A stretch of 64,000 nt of DNA, taken from positions 2,741,217-2,805,216 of the forward strand of contig NZ_BMKQ01000001.1 of NCBI RefSeq assembly GCF_014644415.1, given 5' to 3'. Shown here in pieces: positions 37,336-45,575 of this stretch. The first letter of the stretch is position 1, and the number at the start of each line of letters is the position of its first letter. The position numbers were made by a program, and so were the translations under genes. The stretch comes from Marmoricola endophyticus (GTDB taxonomy: Bacteria; Actinomycetota; Actinomycetes; Propionibacteriales; Nocardioidaceae). The notes under the pieces were generated by a model. It ran no database searches. It saw only the letters and a program-made list of their open reading frames with translations, and was not told the DNA's origin.

Positions 37336-37441
37336 GGTGGTCGAGCTTGTCGAGACCGTCGTGGTGGCGGTGACCCGGGTGGTCGAGCCTGTCGAGACCG
37401 TCGTGGTGGCGGTGACCCCGGTGGTCGAGCTTGTCGAGACC
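37336..37441 (+). repeat. 42-bp tandem array of the GGTGGTCGAG element
   Basis: GGTGGTCGAGC begins at 37336, 37378 and 37420; each unit contains TTGTCGAGACC or CTGTCGAGACC plus a GTCGTGGTGGCGGTGACC spacer. It occupies most of the 184-bp gap and stops 6 nt before the next gene's stop codon. A shorter related piece starts at 37318. Confidence 0.8.
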
Positions 37442-37447
37442 TCCCAC

Positions 37448-38395
37448 TCAGGGGGTGCCGGTCACCGGGATCACCCCGGCCAGCCGCTCGCGCAGCTGGG
37501 GGAGCCGCTCGCGCGGGGCGAGGACGGCGTTCCAGTACGTCGTACGGCCGACCGAGCCGGCGACCTCCTGGGTGACGGCCGGGACGGCGAGCCGGTCCTG
37601 CTCGACGAGCCCGCCGGGCGTGATCTCGAACGGCACGTAGTCCAGCCCGGCCAGACTGTCGGCGACGGCGTCGAGCGACTCGTCGCCTATCTCGACGACG
37701 AGGAACGGGCGGGCGGTCCGCAGCACCTCGCGTGCACCGGCAAGGGCCTGCGCCTCGAATCCCTCGACGTCGACGAGCAGCAGCTCGGGGGCGTCGCCCA
37801 GGTCGTCGTCGAGGGTCACCACCTCGACGGCGACGCTGCCGCTGTGGCGGGCCTTGAACGCGGGGTCGAGCGACGCCGAGCCCTCGAGCAGCCCGTGGTC
37901 GGTCGGGGGGACGTGCAACGGCATGGTCCCCGGGGCGTCGCTCGCCGCACAGGGGCGGACGCGCACGTCGGTGAGCCTGTTGTCGGCGAGGTTCTCCCGC
38001 AACCGGTCCAGGGCGGGCGGGAACGGCTCGTACGCCGTCACGCCCGCCCCCGTGGCCTGGGCCAGCAGCATCACGTAGTAGCCGCTGTTCGCGCCGACCA
38101 CGGCACTGGGCCCCGGACCGGCCAGGGCGGGGACGACGCGGGGCAGCGGGGGCTCGAACCCCAGTGACCCGTGCAGCCAGACCAGCTGGGCCACCAGGCA
38201 GGTCGGCGTCCCGGTCGCCATCGTGAAGACGCCGCGGTCGTGCGTGACCTCCACGCGCGCGGGGAGTCGGTGCTGGGCCGCGAGGAACCGGTGCAGCCGG
38301 CCCGTCGGCAGCCGGTGGGCGGCGGCCACGAGCACTCGCTCGACCGCGCGGACGTGCAGCGCGGTCTCGGCGGCGCGGGCGAGGGAGCGGTGCAC
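37448..38395 (-). CDS. FkbM-type methyltransferase
   Basis: A 315-residue methyltransferase. SAM site: V-V-G-A-N-S-G-Y-Y (about 98-106) and Y-E-P-F-P-P-A-L-D-R-L-R-E-N; the later V-T-L-D-D-D-L and L-L-L-V-D-V-E-G-F-E are the FkbM hallmarks. Members methylate hydroxyls of sugars or polyketides. GTG 38395 follows TAGTTT by 6 nt. One of three FkbM-like genes in this locus; the others are at 47120 and 56138. Confidence 0.82.
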   Translation of the reverse strand: MHRSLARAAETALHVRAVERVLVAAAHRLPTGRLHRFLAAQHRLPARVEVTHDRGVFTMATGTPTCLVAQLVWLHGSLGFEPPLPRVVPALAGPGPSAVVGANSGYYVMLLAQATGAGVTAYEPFPPALDRLRENLADNRLTDVRVRPCAASDAPGTMPLHVPPTDHGLLEGSASLDPAFKARHSGSVAVEVVTLDDDLGDAPELLLVDVEGFEAQALAGAREVLRTARPFLVVEIGDESLDAVADSLAGLDYVPFEITPGGLVEQDRLAVPAVTQEVAGSVGRTTYWNAVLAPRERLPQLRERLAGVIPVTGTP

Positions 38396-38449
38396 CCGCC
38401 CAAACTAGGGCCCGTTGCTCGCTCTAGGGGTCGGTCTAGATTGTGCCGC
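38396..38449. promoter_or_regulatory. 54-bp divergent leaderless promoters
   Basis: Minus-strand TAGTTT (38407-38402) stands 6 nt before GTG 38395. Plus-strand TAGATT (38437-38442) stands 7 nt before GTG 38450. Two further CTAG strings lie between. Confidence 0.5.
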
Positions 38450-39247
38450 GTGCCGCGCCTGACCGATGACGACGTCGACACGGTCCCTGGAGCGTTCTGG
38501 GCGCCGGACCTCGACCTGTTCCGGGTGCTGCTGGAGGCGACCGCGGCGCAGGGGGACGGCGACCTCGCCGAGCTGGGTGTGCTGCTGGGTCGCAGCGCGG
38601 TACTGATCGGTGACCACCTCCGTCCGGGCGAGGTGTTCACGGTGGTCGACCTGTTCGGCGACGACTCCGGCGACCGGGCCACCGACGCCGAGAACGACAC
38701 CAGCTACCCGACGCTGACCCAGGCCGCGTTCGAGCGGCACTACCGGCGCCTGCACCGCGACCTGCCGGTGGTGGTGCGCGGCCTGACCTCGAGCCTGGTC
38801 GACCACGCCCCGCACGGCACCCACCGGTTCGTGCACGTCGACGCCTCGCACCTGCACCACAACGTGGTCGCCGACCTCGAGGTCTCGCGCACGCTGCTGC
38901 GTCCCGACGGCGTCCTGGTCCTCGACGACTTCCGGGCCGAGCACACCCCGGGTGTCGCGGCCGCCGCGTGGCAGGCGGTCGGGAGCAGCGGGCTGCACGC
39001 GTTCGCGGTCTCGCCGCAGAAGATGTACGCCACCTGGGGCGACCCGGCGCCGTACCTCCGTGCGCTCCGCAGCTGGCTGACGGCCGGCGGCCCGCCGTAC
39101 GAGACCCAGCAGGTCAACGGCCGTGACCTGCTCCTGGTCAGCGCACCGAGGGCCACCGCCGCGCCGCACCCGGCCCGCAGGTTCGTGCCGCCGGTGCTGG
39201 TGGAGCCACTCGCCCGGGTACGCCGACGCGTGCGTGGCCTGCGGTGA
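38450..39247 (+). CDS. Class I SAM methyltransferase (Methyltransf_24-like)
   Basis: A 265-residue enzyme. The A-E-L-G-V-L-L-G-R-S-A-V-L-I-G segment and V-D-L-F-G-D-D form the SAM site; H-V-D-A-S-H and L-V-L-D-D-F carry the acidic metal-binding residues seen in TylF/MacOCII-like sugar O-methyltransferases. It starts at GTG 38450 after a TAGATT box. Its stop overlaps the next GT start as GTGA (39244-39247), so both act in one unit. Confidence 0.8.
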   Translation: MPRLTDDDVDTVPGAFWAPDLDLFRVLLEATAAQGDGDLAELGVLLGRSAVLIGDHLRPGEVFTVVDLFGDDSGDRATDAENDTSYPTLTQAAFERHYRRLHRDLPVVVRGLTSSLVDHAPHGTHRFVHVDASHLHHNVVADLEVSRTLLRPDGVLVLDDFRAEHTPGVAAAAWQAVGSSGLHAFAVSPQKMYATWGDPAPYLRALRSWLTAGGPPYETQQVNGRDLLLVSAPRATAAPHPARRFVPPVLVEPLARVRRRVRGLR

Positions 39248-40290
39248 TCGTCTTCGCGACCCTCGACCACGCGGCGCCGGCGGGCGGGATCAGGGTGGTC
39301 TACGCGATGGTCGAGGCGCTCGAGCGCGCCGGTGTCGACGCCGCCGTCTGGCACGCGTCGGACGGCTTCCGCGCGACCTGGTTCGACAGCGACGCGCGGG
39401 TCGTGTCGGGCGCCGAGCGTCGGCTCGAGCCCGGCGACGTGCTGGTGATGCCCGAGATCGGGGGCGCCCGGCACCACCACCTGACGCGCCACGCGCGCGT
39501 GGTGGTGCTCAACCAGCGGCACTCGTACACCGTCGAGCCCGGCCTTGCCGCCTCGGACCCCTCGGCCTACCCCGGCTGGCCCAACTGCGTGGCCGTCGTG
39601 AGTACGAGCGAGGCAATCACTCGATTCGTGGAGGCACTGGTCGCGGATCGGATTCCGGTCGAGCGCGCGACAGTGCTCGTGGACGACGACTTCTTCCTCG
39701 ACCAGCCCAAGCAGCGACTGGTCACCTGTGTCGAGTCGCGCCGGCCGGGGGACGTCGCAGCCCTCGGGCACCTCCTGGCGAGGTCACCGCACTTGCCAGA
39801 GGGTTGGCGCTTCCAGGTCGTCGGTGGGCTCGGCAAGACCGAGCTCGCCCGGGTGCTGGCCGAGACCGCGGTGTACGTCAGCACCGCGGACCATGACGGC
39901 TTCAGCCTGATGGGTGCCGAGGCGTTGGCCGCCGGCTGCGACGTGGTGGGCTTCCACGGCGACGGGGCACGGGAGTACCTGCGACCGGAGTTCAGCACCG
40001 TGGTCGACGACCCGGACCTGGTGGGGCTGCGCGACGCGGTGGTCGCGGCCGCCCGCGAGTTCGACGAGGACCAGGAGACCTACCGGCGGCGGCGTGCCGC
40101 GGGGCGTGCCTTCGTCCGGGACCACTACGCCGCCGACGTCTTTGCCGCGCGGACGGTCGAGGTCTTTGCCGACCTGGTCGACCGCGGGGTCGGGCAGGAT
40201 CGTGCCGTCACGGTGCGCCACATGTACGCCGGCCCCACGCGTGCCCAGCGGATCCGGGCGGCGGGGAGGCGCGTCGTACGACGTGGCTGA
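39244..40290 (+). CDS. Glycosyltransferase family 4 (paralogue A)
   Basis: A 348-residue GT-B enzyme with A-G-G-I-R-V-V-Y-A-M near residue 14, V-L-N-Q-R-H, V-S-T-S-E-A-I, V-S-T-A-D-H-D-G-F-S-L-M-G-A-E-A-L-A-A-G-C and H-G-D-G-A-R-E-Y-L. The same strings occur in the enzyme at 50953-52041, so the two are paralogues. Its TGA directly abuts the stop codon of the convergent gene at 40291, forming ggctgatcagcc. Confidence 0.82.
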   Translation: MIVFATLDHAAPAGGIRVVYAMVEALERAGVDAAVWHASDGFRATWFDSDARVVSGAERRLEPGDVLVMPEIGGARHHHLTRHARVVVLNQRHSYTVEPGLAASDPSAYPGWPNCVAVVSTSEAITRFVEALVADRIPVERATVLVDDDFFLDQPKQRLVTCVESRRPGDVAALGHLLARSPHLPEGWRFQVVGGLGKTELARVLAETAVYVSTADHDGFSLMGAEALAAGCDVVGFHGDGAREYLRPEFSTVVDDPDLVGLRDAVVAAAREFDEDQETYRRRRAAGRAFVRDHYAADVFAARTVEVFADLVDRGVGQDRAVTVRHMYAGPTRAQRIRAAGRRVVRRG

Positions 40291-41844
40291 TCAGCCGCTC
40301 TCGCCGGTGGAGCCGTTCCACCCGCCGGCGATGTCGGCGACGACCCGCCAGCGCGGGTCGACCTGGTAGGCCCGGCCGCCGGCCTCGGCCCTGCTGAAGA
40401 ACCACGGCGCGACCGTGTCCGCGTGGTTGTCGCCGTGCCGGACGTTGCTCGCGTACGCCGCCCAGTAGGAGAAGGTCGAGTTGGTGATCACCGGCCGCCG
40501 AGCGGCGGCCACCTCGGCGAAGTTCGCCAGCGCGGAGTCGCTCGGGGCGGCGAGCTCGACCTCGTGCTCCTCGGCCAGCCAGCCGAGCCGGGTGCGGCAC
40601 CACTCGGGCCCGTCGGAGACGATGCGTACCCGGCTGACCGGCGCCCCCTCCTGCGCGGCCGCGAGGGCGGCGCGCAGGTAGGCCACCTGGTCGAAGCCGT
40701 AGGTGACCTGGTGCTCGGGGACGCTGTAGTAGTCGCCTCGCCGGACGTTGAGGGTGACCAGGCCGGGGTCCGGGTCGGTGGTGACGTCGAGTGCCGCCGA
40801 GCCGAGCAGCCGGGCTCGTACGAAGTCGGCCAGCTCGTCGGCGGTGAAGTCCAGGCCGAACGCGCCGTACGTGCGCAGCAGCGGGTCCTCCCGCCGGTCA
40901 CGGCGTCGTACGTCGTCGGCGACGAGGTCGTCGAGGGTGCCCAGCGACGTCGCCCAGCGGTCGAGGACCGGCGTACGGAGCACCCGGCAGTCCCGACCGG
41001 CGGCGCGACGGGTGTGCGCGGCGAGCAGCAGGTAGAGCAGGTTGCCGAATCCCATCCAGGGCGGAGCGACGATCACCGTCGGCCGGTTCGTCCGCGGCGC
41101 AGCCCCCGTCCCCGGCACCTGGGCCGAGCGGACCACGTCGGGCCCGGCGAGCGCGCCGTCGGGGTCCCAGGTTCGCCATCGCTTCAGGTCGACCTCGGTC
41201 ACCGGCCCGTGCGGTGACCTGGCAGGGCGGACGAGATGCAGGTCGGGGGCGCCCGCCCGCGAGCCCGGCCGGTCGACCGTGCTCCCGTCCGGCCCGACCC
41301 GCGCCAGCGTGTGCGTGCGGAACGCGACCCGACCTCGCCGGTCGCGGCTGCGGTCGAGCAGCCAGCGATCGCCGTCGAGGACGGCGTCGTGCACGGGGAC
41401 GCCAACGACGTCGGCGTCAGTGGCAGCGAGGGCGTCGGAGAGCGATTCGCCACGGGCAAACCCGCGTTCGTCGGGACCGGCCACGAGCACCCAGTCGGCG
41501 CCGGCACGCCGAGAGCGGCGGGCCAGGGCGGTGAGGAGCTCACCGTCGGTCGCCCAGGCGTCCGTGCTCGTGCCGACGAGCGCAGACCCGCGCTGCGCGA
41601 GCGACCCTCCGGTGCCCCCCATGTCGGCGACGGCGAGGTGACTGATCCCTTGGACGGCCCAGCGCTCTTGGTCCGGCCAGGGGTCGCCGTCGCGCACGAT
41701 CGTCACCAGCCAGACCTCGCCCGGGCGTCGGGGCCCACGCAGGTCGGCGGACCAGGTCAGCCGGACCCGACGTCGTACGCCGGCCCGTGCGGCGCGTAGC
41801 AGGGTGCCGCCCGTCGTACGGACCAGGGTGGTGAGCCGGCTCAG
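40291..41844 (-). CDS. Fused glycosyltransferase: GT2/GT92-like N-domain + GT11-like C-domain
   Basis: A protein of up to 517 residues. The N-terminal part (to about 230) has V-W-L-V-T-I-V-R-D-G-D-P-W and W-A-V-Q-G-I-S-H-L-A-V-A-D, like GT92-type enzymes that open with a call to act at a distance, but without a clear D-x-D. The C-terminal part (about 255-517) resembles alpha-1,2-fucosyltransferases: G-F-G-N-L-L-Y-L, N-V-R-R-G-D-Y-Y and I-T-N-S-T-F-S-Y-W. No ATG/GTG/TTG exists near the 5' end; CTG 41844 overlaps the upstream stop as CTGA. GTG 41706 is the first standard start and would cut into strand 1. It is last of a seven-gene operon. Confidence 0.7.
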   Translation of the reverse strand: MSRLTTLVRTTGGTLLRAARAGVRRRVRLTWSADLRGPRRPGEVWLVTIVRDGDPWPDQERWAVQGISHLAVADMGGTGGSLAQRGSALVGTSTDAWATDGELLTALARRSRRAGADWVLVAGPDERGFARGESLSDALAATDADVVGVPVHDAVLDGDRWLLDRSRDRRGRVAFRTHTLARVGPDGSTVDRPGSRAGAPDLHLVRPARSPHGPVTEVDLKRWRTWDPDGALAGPDVVRSAQVPGTGAAPRTNRPTVIVAPPWMGFGNLLYLLLAAHTRRAAGRDCRVLRTPVLDRWATSLGTLDDLVADDVRRRDRREDPLLRTYGAFGLDFTADELADFVRARLLGSAALDVTTDPDPGLVTLNVRRGDYYSVPEHQVTYGFDQVAYLRAALAAAQEGAPVSRVRIVSDGPEWCRTRLGWLAEEHEVELAAPSDSALANFAEVAAARRPVITNSTFSYWAAYASNVRHGDNHADTVAPWFFSRAEAGGRAYQVDPRWRVVADIAGGWNGSTGESG

Positions 41845-42533
41845 AGGTCGGCCCTGCCGGCCAGGTCGGTCAGCCGCTGCTCGGCCGCCGCGAGGTCGGC
41901 CTCGGTGTCGACGTCGACGCCCTCCACCTCGTCCATGACGAACAGCGAGATCCGCCCACCGAGGCGGTTGTGCTGCTCGCGGTAGACCGCCGGGCGGGTG
42001 AGGTAGAGCGAGCCGGTCTCGCGGTAGCGCAGGTCGGCCGGACCCATGTCCTGACGACGCAGCCGGTTGGCCACGTCGTACGACGCGACGGGTGCGCCGT
42101 CGGGCCGCAGCTCCCACACGAAGGGGGGCTGGGGGACCACTCCGACCATCGAGTCCACGCCGTCGGCCTCGAACTGCTCGACGGCGCGGGCCAGCGTGCC
42201 GGGCAGGCGGACCGGAGAGGTGGCCTGCAGCAGGAGGACCGCCGACGGCTCGGTGCCGAGGCTGTCCAGCGCGTGCTCGACGACCGGCTCGGTCGGGGTC
42301 TCGTCACGCGCGAGATCGGCGGGGCGCAGGAAGGGGACGGCGGCCCCGGCGTCCCGGGCGACGCCGGCGATCGCCTCGTCGTCGGTGGAGACGACCACGT
42401 CGGTGTCGCCCAGCGCGAGGGCGTGCTCGATCGTCCACACGATCAGCGGCTTGCCGGCGACCACGCGGAGGTTCTTGCCGGGCACACCGCGGGAGCCGCC
42501 GCGCGCGGGGACCAGGCAGAGCAGCCGGCTCAC
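41841..42533 (-). CDS. NeuA-like acylneuraminate cytidylyltransferase
   Basis: A 230-residue enzyme that would activate a nonulosonic acid with CTP. It shows the signature L-V-P-A-R-G-G-S-R-G-V-P-G-K-N (7-21), V-V-S-T-D-D-E, L-Q-A-T-S-P-V-R and the metal site D-V-D-T-E-A-D near the C-terminus. It partners the NeuB-type fusion 3 kb away. No hydrolysing UDP-GlcNAc epimerase or Neu5Ac-specific gene is in the window, so the exact sugar is unknown. GTG 42533 and its stop overlap neighbours. Confidence 0.88.
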   Translation of the reverse strand: MSRLLCLVPARGGSRGVPGKNLRVVAGKPLIVWTIEHALALGDTDVVVSTDDEAIAGVARDAGAAVPFLRPADLARDETPTEPVVEHALDSLGTEPSAVLLLQATSPVRLPGTLARAVEQFEADGVDSMVGVVPQPPFVWELRPDGAPVASYDVANRLRRQDMGPADLRYRETGSLYLTRPAVYREQHNRLGGRISLFVMDEVEGVDVDTEADLAAAEQRLTDLAGRADL

Positions 42534-43525
42534 CCGATCGCCTCCAGGGCCGCGGCGACCGCGCGAGCGGGCTCGACGGCCGGCCGAGCCGGCGCCGGCG
42601 TCGGGTCCGATCCCCAGGGGCGCATGGCGTAACGGTCCCAGAACTCCTCGAGCCAGGCCGGAGGGGTCGGGAGATCGACCCACGCGGGCAGGCCTCGGGC
42701 CGCCGCCTCGAGGACGCCGGTGGAGAAGACGCTCACCACGCCGCCGGTGAGGGCCGAGAGCGGCTCGTCGGACCGGTCCAGGGTCATGCCGGAGGCCTCC
42801 CAGCGTGCGTGCGTGCGCCGGCTGGCCCGGTCCCGCTCGGCAGGGTGGGGCCGGTACGTCGCCCCGTGGGCAGCGCAGAACGCCTCGGCGGCCGCGGCCA
42901 GGTCGCGCCGGGGGAGCTCGGCGCCGTGCAGCTGGCCGAGGTAGGTCAGCGGGGGCGAGGAGGCGGTGGCGGGAGCCGGGTGCGCGGCCGCGTCGTGCAG
43001 CAGCTGCGACCCGACGATCTCGGCGCGCTCGGCGCCCCAGAAGTCGGCGTCCGCCGCGCTCCAGGCCAACAGCGTCGCCCCCGGGGGCAGCGGCGGCGCG
43101 AGCGGGGTGAGCAGCCCGTGCTGGACGACCAGCTCGGGGACGTCACGCCGACGCGCCTCGGCGTGCCCCACCGCGCCGAGCGCGAGGTAGTGGCCGGCGG
43201 TGAGCACGGCGGAGACCGGCCCGAGCGGCTCGCCGTCGCCCCACCGTTGCTCGGACCAGCCGTGCTCGGGGAGGAGATCGACGACCGGGACGGGGGACAG
43301 GACCGCGACCCGCTCCGGTGCCAGCGCGGCGACCGGCGCCAGCAGCGCGGCCCGGTTGGAGGGCGAGAGGCCGTCGAGCACGACCAGCAGGTCGGCCTCG
43401 GCGCTGCCCCGCGTGAGGACACCGGCCGTTCGTACGGGGCGCAGCCGTCCTCGGACCGCACGCAGTGGGTGTCGGCGCCGCTGCCACCGCCGCCAGGCGG
43501 AGAGGTCGGCGTACCTCAGCCCCAC
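42530..43525 (-). CDS. Unknown protein in the nonulosonate operon (GT-B-like)
   Basis: A 331-residue protein I cannot assign firmly. It has L-L-V-V-L-D-G-L-S-P-S-N near residue 46, L-V-V-Q-H-G-L-L-T-P-L, P-P-L-T-Y-L-G-Q-L-H-G-A, R-P-H-P-A-E-R-D and V-V-S-V-F-S-T-G-V-L-E-A-A-A-R-G-L-P. The last two resemble the donor half of polysialyl- or CDP-glycerol-type GT-B transferases. It lies between a CgeB-like GT and NeuA, so it may be the transferase that uses the CMP-sugar; this is inference. GGAGGAG stands 10 nt before GTG 43525. Confidence 0.6.
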   Translation of the reverse strand: MGLRYADLSAWRRWQRRRHPLRAVRGRLRPVRTAGVLTRGSAEADLLVVLDGLSPSNRAALLAPVAALAPERVAVLSPVPVVDLLPEHGWSEQRWGDGEPLGPVSAVLTAGHYLALGAVGHAEARRRDVPELVVQHGLLTPLAPPLPPGATLLAWSAADADFWGAERAEIVGSQLLHDAAAHPAPATASSPPLTYLGQLHGAELPRRDLAAAAEAFCAAHGATYRPHPAERDRASRRTHARWEASGMTLDRSDEPLSALTGGVVSVFSTGVLEAAARGLPAWVDLPTPPAWLEEFWDRYAMRPWGSDPTPAPARPAVEPARAVAAALEAIG

Positions 43526-44517
43526 GTCGACCACAGCTCCTCCAGCACCGCGACGCGGTGGTCGACGGTGTGCTCGGCCAACGTCCGCGCGGCGCCGCGG
43601 CGGCGGACCCGCTCGGCCCACGCGGCATCGGTGCGCGCCCGGGTGAGGAGCTCGACGAGGTGCTCGAGGTCGTGGAAGACCAGCAGCTCCTCGCCGGGCT
43701 CGTACAGCTCGCCGACGTCGCTGCGGTCGATCAGCTGCAGCCCACCGACTCCGCACGCCTCGAAGGTGCGCATCGTGAAGCCGTCCTGGTCACCGTGCAC
43801 GTTGAGCGCACCGCGCGCGCCGGCCATCGCGGCGTACGCCGCGGGGCGGTCCAGGTCGCGCCCCGTGGGCAGCGCCGGACGGGCGCCGCCCCAGGTGCGC
43901 AGCCGATCCACCGGGTGGCGTGACCAGTCGCGCCCGTACGCCGTCACCGCGACGCCGGCGGCCTGCAGCCCCAGCAGCAGCTCCTCACGGCGGGGGTAGC
44001 GGGCCCCGACGAAGACCACGTCCTCGCGCTCCCGGACCGCCCCGTGGGCGACGTACGGGTCGTGGGCCAGCGGCAGGTGTCGCGCCGGCACGCCGGCGGC
44101 GTCCAGCCGGGCCACGTCGTGCGGGGAGTACGACGCCACGGGACCCACCTGGCCCAGCCGGTCGAGCGGGTGGGCCATCCGCGCCAGCTCGTCGTAGAGC
44201 CAGAGCACGCGGGGCAGCCGCCGCTCGTCGAGCAGGCCCCAGAAGTCCTCGCCCAGCACGTCGCCCTTGACCACGAGCACGACCTCGGGCCGCTCGGCCC
44301 GCAGCCGGGCGACGGTCCGCGCGGTGATCTCGGCGCGCAGCTGCTCGGGGCTCGTCCGCCCGAGTCGCTCCGGCAGCTCGTAGCGCAGCTTCTTGCGCAC
44401 CGGCCCGACGTCGTCATAGCGGTGCTCGGCCACCTCGTGGCCGCGCCGGCGCAGGGCGTCGGCGATCGAGGTGCCGTAGCCGTGGAAGGTCGGGGTGACC
44501 AGCAGCAGCCGGCTCAC
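43516..44517 (-). CDS. CgeB-like glycosyltransferase
   Basis: A 333-residue protein resembling CgeB/Glyco_trans_1_2: L-L-L-V-T-P-T-F-H-G-Y-G opening, V-V-L-V-V-K-G-D, W-L-Y-D-E-L near 125, S-Y-S-P-H-D, V-V-F-V-G-A-R-Y-P-R-R and the C-terminal A-L-N-V-H-G-D-Q-D-G-F-T-M-R-T-F-E-A-C-G-V-G-G, the family's donor-site hallmark. It overlaps its upstream neighbour by GTGA and its downstream neighbour by 10 bp. Donor and acceptor are unknown. Confidence 0.8.
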   Translation of the reverse strand: MSRLLLVTPTFHGYGTSIADALRRRGHEVAEHRYDDVGPVRKKLRYELPERLGRTSPEQLRAEITARTVARLRAERPEVVLVVKGDVLGEDFWGLLDERRLPRVLWLYDELARMAHPLDRLGQVGPVASYSPHDVARLDAAGVPARHLPLAHDPYVAHGAVREREDVVFVGARYPRREELLLGLQAAGVAVTAYGRDWSRHPVDRLRTWGGARPALPTGRDLDRPAAYAAMAGARGALNVHGDQDGFTMRTFEACGVGGLQLIDRSDVGELYEPGEELLVFHDLEHLVELLTRARTDAAWAERVRRRGAARTLAEHTVDHRVAVLEELWSTWG

Positions 44518-45575
44518 CCGGTGAGCCCCCGCCGGGCCAGCTCGTCGAGGGCGCCGTCCCACGCGGCGGCCGCCGCGCCGGGTCGCGCCCAGGCGTGGGC
44601 GACGAAGTCGGCGACAGCGTCCGCGGTGGACCGGGTGGGCAGCGGGGCGCCGAGCGCGGCGAGGTGGGTGAGGTCGGCGCAGGCGTGCGTGATGTCGCCG
44701 GCGCGGCGCACGTCGAGGTGGGCGATCTCGAACGGGCCGCGCGAGTCCTCGGGCCGGCCGTCGGCCGTCAGGCGGGCGAGGTCGAGCAGCGTCGTGCGGA
44801 CGCCGGTCCCGCAGTTGAGGACCCGGGGCCGGGCGGCCTCCGGGGGGTGCTCCAGGCACCAGGCGAGGAGATCCGCCACGTCGGCGACGTGCACGAGGTC
44901 GCGGGTCTGGTGTCCGTCGCCGTACACCGTCAGCGGCCGGCCCTCGCGCAGCATCGCCAGGAACGCGGCGAGGACCCCGGTGTACGGGTTGTGCAGCGAC
45001 TGGCCCGGCCCGACCACGTTCTGCGGCCGGACGACGGTGACCGGCACGTCCAGGGCGTGCAGGCTGCGCTCGCCGGCCGACTTCGTCTCGCCGTACACCG
45101 ACACCGGACGGTGCTCGTCGTCCTCTGTCGAGGCAACCGGGAGCGCGGCGTCGCAGCACGGGCCGCCGACGCGAGTGCCGTGCTCCGGGCACGCGTAGCG
45201 GCCCTCGCCGTAGACCGCGCGCGAGCTGGCCGTCACCAGCGGCACGCCCCGCTCCTGCGCGAACCGGCCGGCCAGCGCGGTGCCGTCGACGTTGACCCGG
45301 TGGTAGCGGTCGGCCTCGTACATCGACTGGCCGGTCCCGGTCTCGGCCGCCAGGTGGACGACCGCGTCGGGGGAGGCGAGCCCCGTCCAGGCGTCCTCGT
45401 CGGCCACGTCCGCCACCGTGACAGTCCCGGGGAACGCGGCGACGGCACCGTCGGGGTCGGGATGCACCTGCGGGTGCAGCAGGTCGAGCGCGGTCACCTC
45501 GTGGCCGCCCGCGACCAGGCGCCGGGCCAGGTGCTGGCCGGTGAAGCCGGCACCGCCGGTGACCAGGACCCTCAC
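44514..45575 (-). CDS. NAD-dependent sugar epimerase with a Cys-rich insert
   Basis: A 353-residue extended [14 protein letters not shown] (4-14), H-L-A-A-E-T-G-T-G-Q-S-M, S-S-R-A-V-Y-G-E-G and Y-G-E-T-K (catalytic Tyr/Lys). Right after the V-Y-G-E-G strand comes a Cys/His insert (C-P-E-H-G, then P-C-C-D) like the one in dTDP-L-rhamnose 4-epimerases, which make dTDP-6-deoxy-L-talose. That reaction would use the rml product and is the best guess; UDP-sugar epimerase is the alternative. GTGA overlaps on both sides. Confidence 0.78.
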   Translation of the reverse strand: MRVLVTGGAGFTGQHLARRLVAGGHEVTALDLLHPQVHPDPDGAVAAFPGTVTVADVADEDAWTGLASPDAVVHLAAETGTGQSMYEADRYHRVNVDGTALAGRFAQERGVPLVTASSRAVYGEGRYACPEHGTRVGGPCCDAALPVASTEDDEHRPVSVYGETKSAGERSLHALDVPVTVVRPQNVVGPGQSLHNPYTGVLAAFLAMLREGRPLTVYGDGHQTRDLVHVADVADLLAWCLEHPPEAARPRVLNCGTGVRTTLLDLARLTADGRPEDSRGPFEIAHLDVRRAGDITHACADLTHLAALGAPLPTRSTADAVADFVAHAWARPGAAAAAWDGALDELARRGLTG

